From contig NZ_QPEQ01000002.1 of assembly GCF_009455625.1 (NCBI RefSeq), positions 248,001-312,000 of the forward strand: a stretch of 64,000 bases of DNA, in the 5' to 3' direction. Numbering within the stretch: position 1 is the first letter of the stretch; each line of letters starts with the position of its first letter. Positions 17,701 to 25,632 of the stretch are shown piece by piece. This DNA comes from Paraburkholderia bonniea (lineage in GTDB: Bacteria; Pseudomonadota; Gammaproteobacteria; Burkholderiales; Burkholderiaceae). The translations under genes and the position numbers were made by a program. The notes below the pieces were generated by a model. It had not been told where the DNA came from, did not search any database, and was given only the letters and a program-made list of their open reading frames with translations.

Positions 17701-20605
17701 CGACATCATTCAGGCCGGCAACCAGACGATTGGCAGCCTGGGCGGAGATGCGGGCAGCAAGGTGGCGCTGGGCGGCAACACGCTGACCTTCGGCAATGCG
17801 AGCAATCAAATCTTTGACGGCGCGGTGAATGGCACGGGTGGTCTGGTCAAACAAGGGGGTGGCACCGAAACCATGACTGGCACGAACACCTTCACAGGCG
17901 GCACGACGGTCAAGGCTGGCACGCTGGCTATCGGCGCAGGCGGCTCGCTGGCGGCTACTGGCGCGGTGAATCTGGCGGACCACGGTGCAGGCTTCGATAT
18001 CACCAAGGGTGGCAACCAGACGATTGGCAGCTTAAGCGGCGTCGATGGCACTAAGGTGGCGCTGGGCGGCAACACGCTGACCTTCGGTAACGAGGCTAAT
18101 CAAACCTTTAGCGGTGTGGTGAACGGCAGTGGCGGGATCGTCAAGGAGGGCAGCGGCACCGTCACGCTGACGAACGCGAACAGCTTCACGGGTGGCACTG
18201 CGCTGAACGCTGGCGGCTTGATCGTGGGCAATGCCGATGCGCTTGGCACGGGCACCTTGAGCGTCAATGGGGCGGGTGCGCTGGATAGCACCCAGGCCAT
18301 CAATCTCGGCAACGCCGTCGCGTTGAACCCTGGCGCGCAGATAACCATCGGTGGCTTGAATGACCTGACGCTGAACGGTGTGATATCGGGCGCAGGTGGC
18401 CTGGTCAAGAACGGTGCCGCGAATCTCACGGTGACTGCATCCAATACGTATAGCGGCGGCACGGTGCTCAACGCCGGGGTACTAAACGTCGGCACGGACC
18501 ACGCACTGGGCACGGGCCCGATCACGCTGAATGACGGCCGGCTCAACCTGCACAACTTCAATCTCGAACAAGGCGGGCTCAACAGCACCAACCCGGCAGT
18601 GCGGATAGATCTGGGCACCGGTGCACTGTCGATTACCAATGACGGCAACTACGCCGGTTCGATAACCGGCGAGGGCACGCTGGCCAAGAGCGGTAGCGGC
18701 ACGCTGACGCTGACTGGCGACAACACCTATAACGGCGTCACCACCATCAATGGCGGCACGCTGCAACTGGGTAACGGCGGCACCAGCGGCAGCATCACGG
18801 GCAACGTGGTGAACAACGGCACGCTGGCGTACAACCGGAGCAACGATATTGCCTATGGCGGCAGCATCAGTGGCACAGGGAGCGTGGTCAAGAACGGCGG
18901 CGGGCAACTGACGCTGAACGGTGCCAGCAGCTACTCCGGCCCGACGATCGTGAATGGCGGCACGCTGGCGCTCAACAATGGCTCGATTGCGGCGTCGAAG
19001 GTCACGGTAAATACGGGCGCAACCTTCAGTGGCACTGGCCGCACCGCTGGCCTGGTGGTCAACACTGGCGGCACGGCGGCAATGGGGCCGTTGATTGGCA
19101 CGCTGGGCGTCGGTGGCGACGTTAGTTTTGCGCCAGGCTCGCTGTATCGGGTCAAGGTCAATCCGCAGTTGCAGGCTGACCAGATCAATGCTGGCGGCAC
19201 AGCTACGCTGAGCGGCGGCACGGTTCAGGTTCTGCCCGTGCCAGGCCAGTACGCACCGAGCAATACCTACACGATTCTCACGGCCGATGGCGGCGTGAAT
19301 GGCGTATTTGCCGGTGCCACTTCCAACCTCGCGTTTCTGACACCCAACCTGCGCTATGACGCCAAGCACGTGTATCTCGGCTTGCTTCGCAATGACCGTA
19401 GCTTCCCGGACATTGCCGTGACCACGGATGAAAAAGCGGTTGCCGGGGCGCTTGAGCCGCTGGGGAACGATAACCCGCTCTATAACGCGGTGGTGCAGCT
19501 GGACGGGGCTAATGCGCGCTCGGCATTCGCTGATCTCTCGGGTGAGATTCATGCCAGTGCCAAAGGCGTGATGCTGGATGACAGCCGGTATCTGCGCGAC
19601 GCTGTGACGTCCCGCACGCGGCAGGCGCTGGCACCCGCTGCGGGGCCGCTGGCGGCACTGGCTGCTGGAGCGGCTGGCGCGGTGGCATGCGACTCAGGTC
19701 AGCCTGCGGCTGGCGACGCGGATGACGCCAGTGCGGGTGCGATGAACCGTGGCGAATGTGCGGCGAATGCGCGGCGCGCACCTGCGGTCTGGGGCCAGAT
19801 GTATGGCTCAAGAGGGCGGATTGGCACCGATGGCAACGCCGCGAGTGTGGACCGCAGCGCCACGGGCTTCGTGCTGGGTGCGGACGGCACGCTGAACGAT
19901 ACGTGGCGCGTTGGTATAGCGGGCGGGGTGGGCCATGCGGCGTTCGATAACAGTAATAGCAACGCTTCGGACTCGATCGACAGCTATCACCTGGCGCTTT
20001 ACGGTGGAGCGCAGTTTGGCTCGCTGGGCGTGCGTTTGGGCACTGCATACACATGGAACCGGGTACACGCTGATCGCAGTGCGAACTTCCCTGGATTCTC
20101 AGCGGCTAGTTCATCGAGCTACAACGCGGGCACGACCCAGGTATTTGGCGAAGTCGGGTATGCGCTGCCACTTGGGCGCTACGCGTTTGAACCCTTCGTC
20201 GGGCTGGCTTACGTGAATCTGCACACCAGTGATTTCACTGAAAGTGGTGGCCCAGCTGCACTGCACAGCGCTAGCGACTCGCAAAACCTGACGTATTCGA
20301 CCCTTGGGGTCCGGGCCGCGACGAACTTTGAACTGAGCGGGGCCAAGGTGTTGACGCCACGTGTGATGCTCGGCTGGCGCCATGCGTTTGGCTCGGTGAT
20401 TCCAACTTCGGATATGGCGTTTGCGGGTGGCTCAGGCACCTTCACGATTAGCGGGGTGCCGCTGGCCCGCGATAGCGGGGTAGTGGAAGTCGGGATTGAT
20501 CTGGGCCTCGGCAAGCACGTGACCGTTGGGGTGTCGTACACCGGCCAGTACGGTAGCGGCTACCGCGATAACGCGGTCGAAGGCAACTTGCTGTGGCGCT
20601 TTTAA
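11777..20605 (+). CDS. giant type Va autotransporter adhesin with tandem 98-residue repeats
   Basis: 2942 residues. Residues 1-28 (MSKVYRVVWNKAKGAWTVAS) are an extended signal peptide region typical of large type V proteins; a hydrophobic core follows and cleavage is likely near residue 88. The passenger is a Gly/Thr/Asn-rich beta-helix. Residues about 577-2150 consist of 16 tandem repeats of about 98 residues, each with NQTIGGLSG, a TLTFGD strand, GTGGIVK and NTFTGGTTI, the pattern of autotransporter-associated beta-strand repeats. After non-identical repeats of the same type, the C-terminal 270 residues (from about WGQMYGSRG) form the translocating beta-barrel ending in LLWRF. It is anchored in the outer membrane and probably mediates adhesion or aggregation. 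It appears monocistronic, with its own leader and a hairpin behind. No frameshift is seen despite the repeats. Confidence 0.93.
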   Translation: MSKVYRVVWNKAKGAWTVASELAKSATKGSAGRSDTVGTVRVFPSVLSGMRVARSGSVKRPLRPVLQMLTLVLPAGGLLLASATVFATCTATGTTVNCKGPAPILNPSYMNNADNLNVTVEKSATVGAGVLSIGTAMTLGGKNLTLSNAGVIDPSILGLLSVLSQGVSMGNGEASTMNVTNSGAIKGTSQLLGLSLNNLDGMALAVDNGVGGVTNVTNSGTIGSSPLLGVTLFPSDAPVVALSGGAQVNMVNTGNITGRVAFETAGKAGVGNTFINGGSISGSVSMGANGTNTFTAVTGSTVAAGSSLGLNVLDVIGIKLGFAATGTVDGGAGGNNTLRLQNSASGSGTGNSGVGTISSGTYTNFQHLGVNSGTWTLNDALTGMQDATLSGGVVVAGNNSVFGTGVLTAAGGALQAGVDGLKLNNDVNLKSGLTVQGNKASTLDGVLSGSGSLIKNDDGQLTLSEANQYTGGTTLNGGTLVVGSADSLGKGTLNALTVGGAGTLDSLGNVTLTNAINLTGDNDLTLAGSHDLSLNGVIAGSGGIIKKGAATLTLNGSNTFTGGTEINSGTLALGADGSLSVAGGLNLSGGTATFDMSASDDQTIGSLSGVGGSKVDLGEHTLTFGDTNKHTFAGVASGTGGIVKQGSGIDTFTGANEFTGGTKILDGTLQLGVGGKLAATGAVDLAGAKAIFDIDPGGNQTIGSLSGVAGSVVTLGNSTLSFGDKVDKTDKTFGGAVSGTGGIVKQGSGTETFTGTNTFTGGTTISAGKLAIGVGGSLAATGAVDLASGATFDISDGGNQTIGGLSGASGSTVELGGNKLTFGDAGNQTFGGALNGTGGIVKEGGGTETLTGKNTFTGGTTINAGTLAIGEGGSLVATGTVNLNGSGATFDISDGGNQTIGGLSGIADTKVTLGNSTLSFGRDEDSQTFGGAVSGTGGLIKKGSGTETLTGTNTFTGGVTVNEGTLAIGTGGSLAASGSVHLEGSKATFDISNGGNQTIGGLSGIADTKVELGGNKLTFGDAGNQTFGGALNGTGGIVKEGGGTETLTGKNTFTGGTTINAGTLAIGEGGALAATGAVNLADKKAGFDISGAKAHQTIGGLSGVSDSTVTLGGYTLFFGDGVDRSFDGVVSGEGGLVKGGSGIATLTGTNTFTGGVTVNEGTLAIGAGGSMAANGTVHLDGAKAIFDISNGGKQTIGGLSGASGSKVELGGNTLTFGSEGNQTFGGAVNGTGSLIKVGSGTETFTGKSTFTGGTTISTGTLALGEGGALAATGAVNLASGASFDISKGKADQTIGGLSGASGSKIELDDNTLTFGDAGNQTFGGALNGTGGIVKEGSGTETLTGKNTFTGEATVNAGTLAMGKGGSLAATGTVNLNASGASFDISGGGNQTIGGLSGLSGSTVTLGDNTLTFGGKGNQTFGGVVSGTGGIAKEGVGTETLTGANTFTGDVVIHEGTLAIGAGGSLVATSAVNLAGHLVGERTVFDIAAGGNQTIGSLSGARDSEVVLGGNTLTFGDSSDQTFVGAISGTGGIVKQGNGTETLTGTNTFTGGTTINAGKLAISADGSLAATGAVHLAKSGTDLDLSGAKVKQTIGGLSGVSGSTVTLGGNTLFFGDEVSHSFDGVVSGTGGLVKGGIGTETLTGKNTFIGGVTVNAGKLAIGAGGSLAASGTVHLDGTGAIFDITQGGNQTIGGLSGIADTMVELGGNKLTFGSEGNQTFGGVVNGTGSLVKVGSGTETFTGKSAFTGGTTISAGKLALGEGGALAATGAVDLASGASFDISGGKADQTIGGLSGASGSTVELGGNKLTFGDAGNQTFGGVLNGTGGIVKDGSGTEKLTGKNTFTGGTTIKAGTLEIGAGGALAATGEVNLTGNGTSLNLTQAGNQTISGLSGVAGSTVALGGHVLTLGDEHNHIFNGAMNGTGGLVKQGSGTETLSGANTFTGGATINEGTLALGAGGSLAATGAVNLAGSGATFDIIQAGNQTIGSLGGDAGSKVALGGNTLTFGNASNQIFDGAVNGTGGLVKQGGGTETMTGTNTFTGGTTVKAGTLAIGAGGSLAATGAVNLADHGAGFDITKGGNQTIGSLSGVDGTKVALGGNTLTFGNEANQTFSGVVNGSGGIVKEGSGTVTLTNANSFTGGTALNAGGLIVGNADALGTGTLSVNGAGALDSTQAINLGNAVALNPGAQITIGGLNDLTLNGVISGAGGLVKNGAANLTVTASNTYSGGTVLNAGVLNVGTDHALGTGPITLNDGRLNLHNFNLEQGGLNSTNPAVRIDLGTGALSITNDGNYAGSITGEGTLAKSGSGTLTLTGDNTYNGVTTINGGTLQLGNGGTSGSITGNVVNNGTLAYNRSNDIAYGGSISGTGSVVKNGGGQLTLNGASSYSGPTIVNGGTLALNNGSIAASKVTVNTGATFSGTGRTAGLVVNTGGTAAMGPLIGTLGVGGDVSFAPGSLYRVKVNPQLQADQINAGGTATLSGGTVQVLPVPGQYAPSNTYTILTADGGVNGVFAGATSNLAFLTPNLRYDAKHVYLGLLRNDRSFPDIAVTTDEKAVAGALEPLGNDNPLYNAVVQLDGANARSAFADLSGEIHASAKGVMLDDSRYLRDAVTSRTRQALAPAAGPLAALAAGAAGAVACDSGQPAAGDADDASAGAMNRGECAANARRAPAVWGQMYGSRGRIGTDGNAASVDRSATGFVLGADGTLNDTWRVGIAGGVGHAAFDNSNSNASDSIDSYHLALYGGAQFGSLGVRLGTAYTWNRVHADRSANFPGFSAASSSSYNAGTTQVFGEVGYALPLGRYAFEPFVGLAYVNLHTSDFTESGGPAALHSASDSQNLTYSTLGVRAATNFELSGAKVLTPRVMLGWRHAFGSVIPTSDMAFAGGSGTFTISGVPLARDSGVVEVGIDLGLGKHVTVGVSYTGQYGSGYRDNAVEGNLLWRF
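13504..18240 (+). repeat. 16 tandem ~295-bp repeats in the autotransporter gene
   Basis: Units of 291-309 bp all stay in frame. Some non-adjacent units are almost identical over about 190 bp (14213-14400 with 14807-14990; 15400-15590 with 16900-17090), while others differ at many sites. This indicates recent gene conversion or duplication inside the array. Confidence 0.9.
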
Positions 20606-20670
20606 CTGACGCTAGCCCGCTATAACCCGTCGCCCAGCCTGCGTGCTGGGTAGTTCGGGTGTCTGTGACG

Positions 20671-20698
20671 GCCAATGCCCCCTTATGGGGGCATTGGC
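20671..20698 (+). terminator. 12-bp perfect hairpin after the autotransporter
   Basis: The arms gccaatgccccc and gggggcattggc with a ttat loop lie 66 bp after the stop codon. No T run follows, so termination may be weak or the hairpin may protect the mRNA 3' end. Confidence 0.6.
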
Positions 20699-21056
20699 GC
20701 TGGCGGGCCAGCCTAGGTTTGTTGTGTGCTGTGTGGTTACTGCTTTGTGTGCCGTAGCGCAATGGCGCAATTCTTCTGGTGACGCTCAAAGGTGCACCAG
20801 CATGAAGGCGAGTAGCGCTATTTAACCGGTTAGGCGCGCTGGCTTTTCCTGAGGGTGAAGCGCTCATTACGTTGTTCTGCGCAAGTCAGGTGGGCCAGGC
20901 GAGTCAGGCGGTTCAAAGAGCCTGCAATGGGCTTAAACGCACGAGGTTCAGGCGCGGGGTTAGCACGGTGGGATTCAGGTGGCCTGAGCCCGGCTAGATT
21001 GCCCGCGGCTGTGATGAACGCTGCTAGCCGCCTGGCAAGTCAATGTGGTGTTGTGT
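20699..21056. other. spacer without gene
   Basis: About 360 bp between the convergent autotransporter and lipoprotein genes. Short frames exist in several phases but none has a recognisable product. Confidence 0.4.
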
Positions 21057-21659
21057 TTAGCCGGTCCGGCGAACCACGCCATGGCTCGAGCCCGTGCATG
21101 CTGGCGAGCCTGCGCGCATTGCGCTGATAAACGCGGGGTCGCTGACCAGCGCTTTCACGCTGAGATTGACGGTGTCGCTCAGCGCGCCTTCGTTGCTGGT
21201 GAATTTGGCGGCGCGCTGCTTCACGGTCTGGGTGGATTGATAGAGGGTTTTATGCGTGCTGCTGTCCGTGAGGACATAGCGTATTTTCAAGCTCCAGTTA
21301 GCGGGCGCACGCAGGTCATCCACGGAAAACTGCTCGATCCGGCCGCTGAGAACTTTGTGTGGATTGTTCACCCCTACTTGCGCCACCACCAGGCTGGCCT
21401 TGACGGCATCGCGTACCGCCGCGCTGACGCTTTGTTTCAGGATGATGCTGGTCATTGCGGTATTGGCGACGCGGTTGGCGGAGAGGCGGCCGCCTTGCGT
21501 GGGCCCATAAATGAAGCTCGCTGAAGGTGCCACGCTGAGCGCACAGTCAACGGGGGCTGATGCGATCTCCGGATGACGCAGGAAGCCGGGCCACGAACAC
21601 GCAGATAACAGCAACACGAAACACAGCGTGCCGCAGCGGAGAAGCAGGGGGGATTTCAC
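21057..21659 (-). CDS. lipoprotein, possibly a transport-auxiliary or YajG-like protein
   Basis: From the GTG at 21659 the protein starts VKSPLLLRC, followed by a hydrophobic stretch and the lipobox LLSAC, so the mature form begins at Cys21 and is membrane-anchored. About 180 periplasmic residues follow with a mixed alpha/beta pattern (VSAAVRDAVKASL, VLSGRIEQFSVDDL, WSLKIRYVL) resembling auxiliary lipoproteins that contain repeated assembly domains. The family is not certain. The frame is open further upstream (to 21851, with an ATG at 21692), but only the GTG has a fair Shine-Dalgarno (AGGA) and places the signal peptide at the N-terminus. It stands alone, convergent to the autotransporter. 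Confidence 0.65.
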   Translation of the reverse strand: MKSPLLLRCGTLCFVLLLSACSWPGFLRHPEIASAPVDCALSVAPSASFIYGPTQGGRLSANRVANTAMTSIILKQSVSAAVRDAVKASLVVAQVGVNNPHKVLSGRIEQFSVDDLRAPANWSLKIRYVLTDSSTHKTLYQSTQTVKQRAAKFTSNEGALSDTVNLSVKALVSDPAFISAMRAGSPACTGSSHGVVRRTG

Positions 21660-21851
21660 GTCTATGGGTCCTGGGCAGTGCGTCTGGCGCATGAGGCGCG
21701 CGGGAGACATGTCGAAATGCGACGTGAGGCAAGGGCGCATTCTGCGTGGCTCAAATTTAAGCGGGAATGGGATTTTTCTGAAAGAGATGTCGAATGGGCT
21801 TATTTTTCGACGTTTATTTCCGAGGGTAATGGCATGTGCCCGGAGATTCAC

Positions 21852-22227
21852 CTTTGTTCAGACTGTTTTGTTCAGGCCTGTACAGCCCTGTGCGGCAATG
21901 GTTCAGTTTATCGGGGTGGCTTGATTGGCGCGCCCTGGGATATACACGTGGGGTAGGGCGATTGTCTTAAAAGATTGTCTTAAAACACTGGGACTATTCT
22001 TATTTTTGAGATGGGGTCGTTTCGTTAGACTCGACGCCTCTTGTTGTCAGACTACACGGCGCAAAAGGGCATTCGCTTGATATGGATGGCCTCTGCATTC
22101 CACCGCATTCAATCCGCGCCGCTGCTGTGTTTTTCCGGACATGGCGATAACCACTGGCAGCCTTTTGTTCCAGACTGCGAGACCCCTTTCTATGCGGCCT
22201 TACCCGTGCCATTTCCCGGTGAGCAAG
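21852..22227. other. divergent promoter region
   Basis: About 370 bp between the divergent lipoprotein and M23 peptidase genes. The part at 21970-22020 is AT-rich and probably holds promoter elements. Nothing more specific could be identified. Confidence 0.35.
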
Positions 22228-23736
22228 ATGCTCCCCGTCAATTCAGCATTTTCTGTTCCGTTCAAACGTAAAGCCCCCATTGGCGCAGTGATGAGTTCCG
22301 CAGTGCTCTCTGGTGCTGTAATGCTGGCCGTGCCGTCTGCTCAGGCGGCAGTCAACGTTGGAACGCCGCTGCCGGATGCCATTCAGCCCGGCTTGAACCC
22401 GTCCGAACCAGCGGCAATGCTGGATTTCGCCGCAGCACTATCCCGTCTGGGTACGCCGTCTGCGGTCTCGGCGGTTTCTGCCGCGTCAGTTCAGGCGGGC
22501 GCAATGCCTAATGTCTTTGGTGTCTTTGGTGCTTCCAGTGCTTCCAGTGCTTCCAGTGCCGAGCGGGTTTCGTTGCAGATGCTGGCCAGCTTGCTTGCAC
22601 CACGTGTGGCCAGCATCAAGCCTGCGTTGATGGAAAGCGGGCGCGCTGCGCCACGGCTGGCTCTTACCAAGGGCGAGTCCGCGCTGGCTTCGATGTGCCA
22701 GATTCAACCTTCTATTTGCACCCCTCTTGATGTCCCTGCTTCGGCGCGCGAGTGGAGCGGCCGTGTCACAGCGGCCAGCCTGGTTAGCAAGGCCAGCAAG
22801 GCAGCGCCGGGCGTGGTGCGCGCAGAGGCGAAAGCGGCTTCGACATCGCTCGCTGGCGCTCAGGCATTTGCGTTTCAGCCTTCGCCGGCCGGCACTCATG
22901 CCGGTGAAATCACCCATACGCTGCACGAAACCCTGACACGTGTGCGCTTGCCCGCTGAAGTGCGCGCTCAAGCGCTGCATATGCTGGCGGGCCATTTCAA
23001 TCTGAGAGCAAAGGCACGCCGTGGTGACAGCTACCGCATCGTCTACGACCAGGTGGATGAAGCGGGGGCACAGCAGCAGAAGTTGCGGGTAACGGCGCTT
23101 GAGGTGCATTCGGGCGGCAAGACTTATCGCGCGCTGTGGTTTGTGCCACCGGGTCAGAGCCGGGGCGACTATTACACGCTGGATGGTGTGCCCGCAGCGG
23201 CTTCGACGCCGTTTGCGATGCCAGTCCAGTATCAGCGCATCAGTTCGCGTTTTGGCGTGCGGGTACACCCCATCACAGGTTCGCGCCACCTTCATACCGG
23301 GGTTGATCTGGCTGCGCCGGTGGGAACGCCGGTGGTGGCGGCTGCACCAGGGGTGGTTGAATTCGTCGGCGAGGAGCCAGGCGGGTATGGCAGCTATGTT
23401 GTTGTGCGTCATGCGTCGGGTTACACGACGTATTACGCGCACTTGTCGGCATTTGCGGAGGGTTTGCAGGAAGGCGACCGGGTTGGCCAGGGGCAGCGGC
23501 TGGGCCTGGTTGGTCGAACCGGTGCCGCTACTGGCCCGCATCTGCATTTCGAAGTAAGGCTAAACAATCAGCCAACCAGCCCGTTGCGGCTCACGGGCCG
23601 GTTTGCAGCACCACCGCTGGCGGGTGAGCAGCTGATCGCATTCAACCGTGAAGCGAACCTCCTGCGCCGGCAACTGGCCGCGTTGCTGATTAAGCCGGGT
23701 TATACCGCGTTGCATTCGAGCGCTGGCAAGTTCTGA
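22228..23736 (+). CDS. exported M23-family (LytM-type) metallopeptidase
   Basis: 502 residues from the ATG at 22228, chosen because GGTGAG precedes it and it places the signal peptide (ending VPSAQA) within the first 40 residues. The same frame is open back to 22141. Residues up to about 250 are Ala/Ser-rich with a short ASSASSASSA run; a region with RARRGDSYRIVYD follows. The C-terminal LytM domain carries HTGVD, the conserved zinc-ligand motif HxxxD, and HLHFE, which supplies the second HxH motif. Such enzymes cut peptidoglycan cross-links or activate amidases in the periplasm. No neighbours suggest an operon; a strong terminator lies behind it. OapA/NlpD-like proteins are the closest type, although no LysM domain is visible. 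Confidence 0.88.
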   Translation: MLPVNSAFSVPFKRKAPIGAVMSSAVLSGAVMLAVPSAQAAVNVGTPLPDAIQPGLNPSEPAAMLDFAAALSRLGTPSAVSAVSAASVQAGAMPNVFGVFGASSASSASSAERVSLQMLASLLAPRVASIKPALMESGRAAPRLALTKGESALASMCQIQPSICTPLDVPASAREWSGRVTAASLVSKASKAAPGVVRAEAKAASTSLAGAQAFAFQPSPAGTHAGEITHTLHETLTRVRLPAEVRAQALHMLAGHFNLRAKARRGDSYRIVYDQVDEAGAQQQKLRVTALEVHSGGKTYRALWFVPPGQSRGDYYTLDGVPAAASTPFAMPVQYQRISSRFGVRVHPITGSRHLHTGVDLAAPVGTPVVAAAPGVVEFVGEEPGGYGSYVVVRHASGYTTYYAHLSAFAEGLQEGDRVGQGQRLGLVGRTGAATGPHLHFEVRLNNQPTSPLRLTGRFAAPPLAGEQLIAFNREANLLRRQLAALLIKPGYTALHSSAGKF

Positions 23737-23813
23737 CACGGGTACGGCGGCTCCCCGGCAATCGTGGCCGGGTTTCGCTCTCATTGGCTTTATTGGCTTT
23801 CTCGGCTGGTCTA

Positions 23814-23852
23814 AAACCCGCTGCGCGTGCATCGCGTAGCGGGTTTTTTACA
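23814..23852 (+). terminator. intrinsic terminator after the M23 peptidase
   Basis: aaacccgctgcgcg and cgcgtagcgggtt form a stem with a short loop, followed by a run of six T. Confidence 0.8.
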
Positions 23853-24043
23853 TTGCGCGTGATGATTCCGGTACGGCATCACGCCCATGACGAGCCGCAT
23901 GGTTTTGCTTTGCCAGTCATGAGGCAAATCTTCGTTAGCGTGAGCCTTGCTGCTCCCTGCGTGATGCGGTGTGATGCTGTGCCGTGCGGCGAGGTGTGCA
24001 TGGCATAATCCGGGCGTTTTTCTCCACCCGTTTTGTTCCTTGC

Positions 24044-24424
24044 ATGAAGCGTTGCCTGCGACAAAAAACCGTGAGTTTGCTGGGCGTGCTGGCCATTCTG
24101 ATGGCGACGCTAGCACCGGCTATGTCACAGGCGCTGGCCGCACCAGATGCACTGAAGGACGCGCTCACGCGTTATTGCACAACGCCAGCTAGCTTCGCCG
24201 ATGACGCGGCTAGCCATCCCTCGGCGCCACTGGCGTTTCATTGGCAAGCGTGTGCTTATTGCGGTTTGCTGGCCGATGTGCCGGTGGTGCCAGGTGCTGC
24301 AACATTGTTTGCCGTGCCGCTGCTCCCAGCGTTCTCAAAGGCCTTGGCCGGTGCCACAGCCAGCCTCCATTACCTGAACCCTCTCATCGCTGCGCAACCC
24401 CGCGCGCCACCTGTTCTCGCTTGA
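24044..24424 (+). CDS. DUF2946-type small exported protein
   Basis: 126 residues from the ATG at 24044 (MKRCLRQKTVSLL). A hydrophobic N-terminal segment ends near SQALAA. It is followed by HWQACAYCGLLAD, the His/Cys cluster typical of DUF2946 proteins found beside copper genes, and a second hydrophobic stretch near the C-terminus. It sits just before a copper chaperone-like gene in the same orientation, which supports a role in copper handling. The frame is open further upstream to 23984. The function is not established for the family. Confidence 0.7.
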   Translation: MKRCLRQKTVSLLGVLAILMATLAPAMSQALAAPDALKDALTRYCTTPASFADDAASHPSAPLAFHWQACAYCGLLADVPVVPGAATLFAVPLLPAFSKALAGATASLHYLNPLIAAQPRAPPVLA

Positions 24425-24618
24425 TTGCTGCCGCTGCTGCGTGCTTGATATGCGGCGGAGATTGATCTGCGTGATCTGCGCCTGGCAAGCAGACGCAAGC
24501 AGACTCAAGCAGACGTACCAAAGCGCGGCGGCAGCCAGTACGCAACACCATTCCGGCGGGCATCGCTGATGCTGCGCCAGCCTATGTAGTGAATGCATTT
24601 TTAACGGAGAGATTGAAA

Positions 24619-25071
24619 ATGAAAGCAACTCTGATTCAACTGGGCGCGGCGCTGGCCGTTGCAAGCGTGGCGTTGAATGCTCAAGCGGCGGATGTGCGCG
24701 TCGATCAATGCTGGATTCGCGCGATGCCAGGAACGACGCCATCAGCGGCCTATTTCGAACTGCATAACGACAGCGCGGCTACCCGCACACTGACAGGCGT
24801 CAAAACCGCCGCTTTTGGCATGGTGATGATGCATCAGACGCAAACCAATGGCAGCACCTCGACGATGGTTCACGTAGCCTCTGTGCCGGTGCCTGCCAAC
24901 GGCGCGGTGAGCTTTGCGCCGAAGGGTTATCACGTGATGCTGGAGCGTCCAGCGGAGCCTTTGAAGGTTGGTTCGACGCTGCCCCTGACGATGACATTCG
25001 ATGACAACTCCAGCGTTAGCGTGAGTTGCGCGGTCAAGTCGCCGGCCACCATGGGGCAAGCGGCCCACTAA
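24619..25071 (+). CDS. periplasmic copper chaperone, PCu(A)C family
   Basis: 150 residues. A Sec signal peptide (MKATLIQLGAALAV to ALNAQA) is followed by the PCuAC fold: VDQCWIRAMPGTTPSAAYFEL, then GMVMMHQT, VPVPANGAVSFAPKGYHVML and LPLTMTFD. The Met/His ligands of the H(M)x10Mx21HxM type are visible as MVMMH and GYHVM. These proteins bind periplasmic Cu(I) and pass it to the CuA site of cytochrome oxidase. The Shine-Dalgarno cggagag precedes the ATG by a normal distance. The DUF2946 gene 195 bp upstream is probably functionally linked. Confidence 0.88.
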   Translation: MKATLIQLGAALAVASVALNAQAADVRVDQCWIRAMPGTTPSAAYFELHNDSAATRTLTGVKTAAFGMVMMHQTQTNGSTSTMVHVASVPVPANGAVSFAPKGYHVMLERPAEPLKVGSTLPLTMTFDDNSSVSVSCAVKSPATMGQAAH

Positions 25072-25203
25072 CGCATGGGCGCGCGCAGGCTGTGCGGCTG
25101 GCTGGTGATTTGACTAGTGGCCTGCTTAATAGCCTGCTGAATGCGCGTGCTAGCTGGATGACAGCACACGCACCGCTGATTTCTGGCCAGCACGGCCTTC
25201 CGT

Positions 25204-25255
25204 TGAACTGCACCTCAAAAGCTGGACATTGCGTCAGCCTTTGAGGTGCAGTTCA
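25204..25255. repeat. 16-bp perfect inverted repeat resembling abutted IS ends
   Basis: TGAACTGCACCTCAAA at 25204-25219 is repeated inverted as TTTGAGGTGCAGTTCA at 25240-25255, with 20 bp between. The left arm followed by agctggaca looks like the outer end of an IS150-group IS3 element. The pair could be two IS ends brought together by an internal deletion, or simply a hairpin terminator. Confidence 0.6.
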
Positions 25256-25342
25256 CGTTTAGCGAGGCGTTTTTATGGCCCCGGCTAGTGCTGCACTTGT
25301 TGGCCTGTCTGTGCAGCGTGGCTCTGTGGGTTTTCTATGCAC

Positions 25343-25499
25343 TAGCAGGCTGTTGAAAAACGTTCCAGGAGGGGTAGCGCTGAAAATATCGACCTCTCAA
25401 AATGGCCTATCTGCCGCTCGCGCAATTCGGGTAAGGGATGCAGCACCCCCAAATGTGGGTTGCAGACGCCCGTCAAAACAGTTTTTCAACAGCTTGCTA
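25343..25499. mobile_element. 157-bp MITE-like element
   Basis: Terminal inverted repeats of 19 bp (TAGCAGGCTGTTGAAAAAC and, inverted, TAGCAAGCTGTTGAAAAAC; one mismatch) bound a 157-bp non-coding segment. The GGCTGTTGAAAAAC motif is seen at the ends of some IS families. No target duplication can be defined with confidence. Confidence 0.6.
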
Positions 25500-25632
25500 A
25501 ACAGCGCGCTGAGACGTTGCGCGCTTCAGCGCACACGTGGCGGGAGGATAATCGGCCCTTCGCCGCTGCCCAGCCATTGGGTGATGTCCCGGCTCATGCG
25601 TTGTCCATTTCGTCGCAAAGGAGCAGAGCGTC

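Noticed and set aside
13504..18240. Regular repeats considered as a CRISPR array
   Set aside because: Units are about 295 bp, coding and contiguous, with no short direct repeats or unique spacers; no cas genes in the window.
11788..20383. Many long open frames antisense to the autotransporter
   Set aside because: They follow the 295-bp repeat period and the GC-rich codon pattern of the sense gene; no motifs, starts or ribosome-binding sites.
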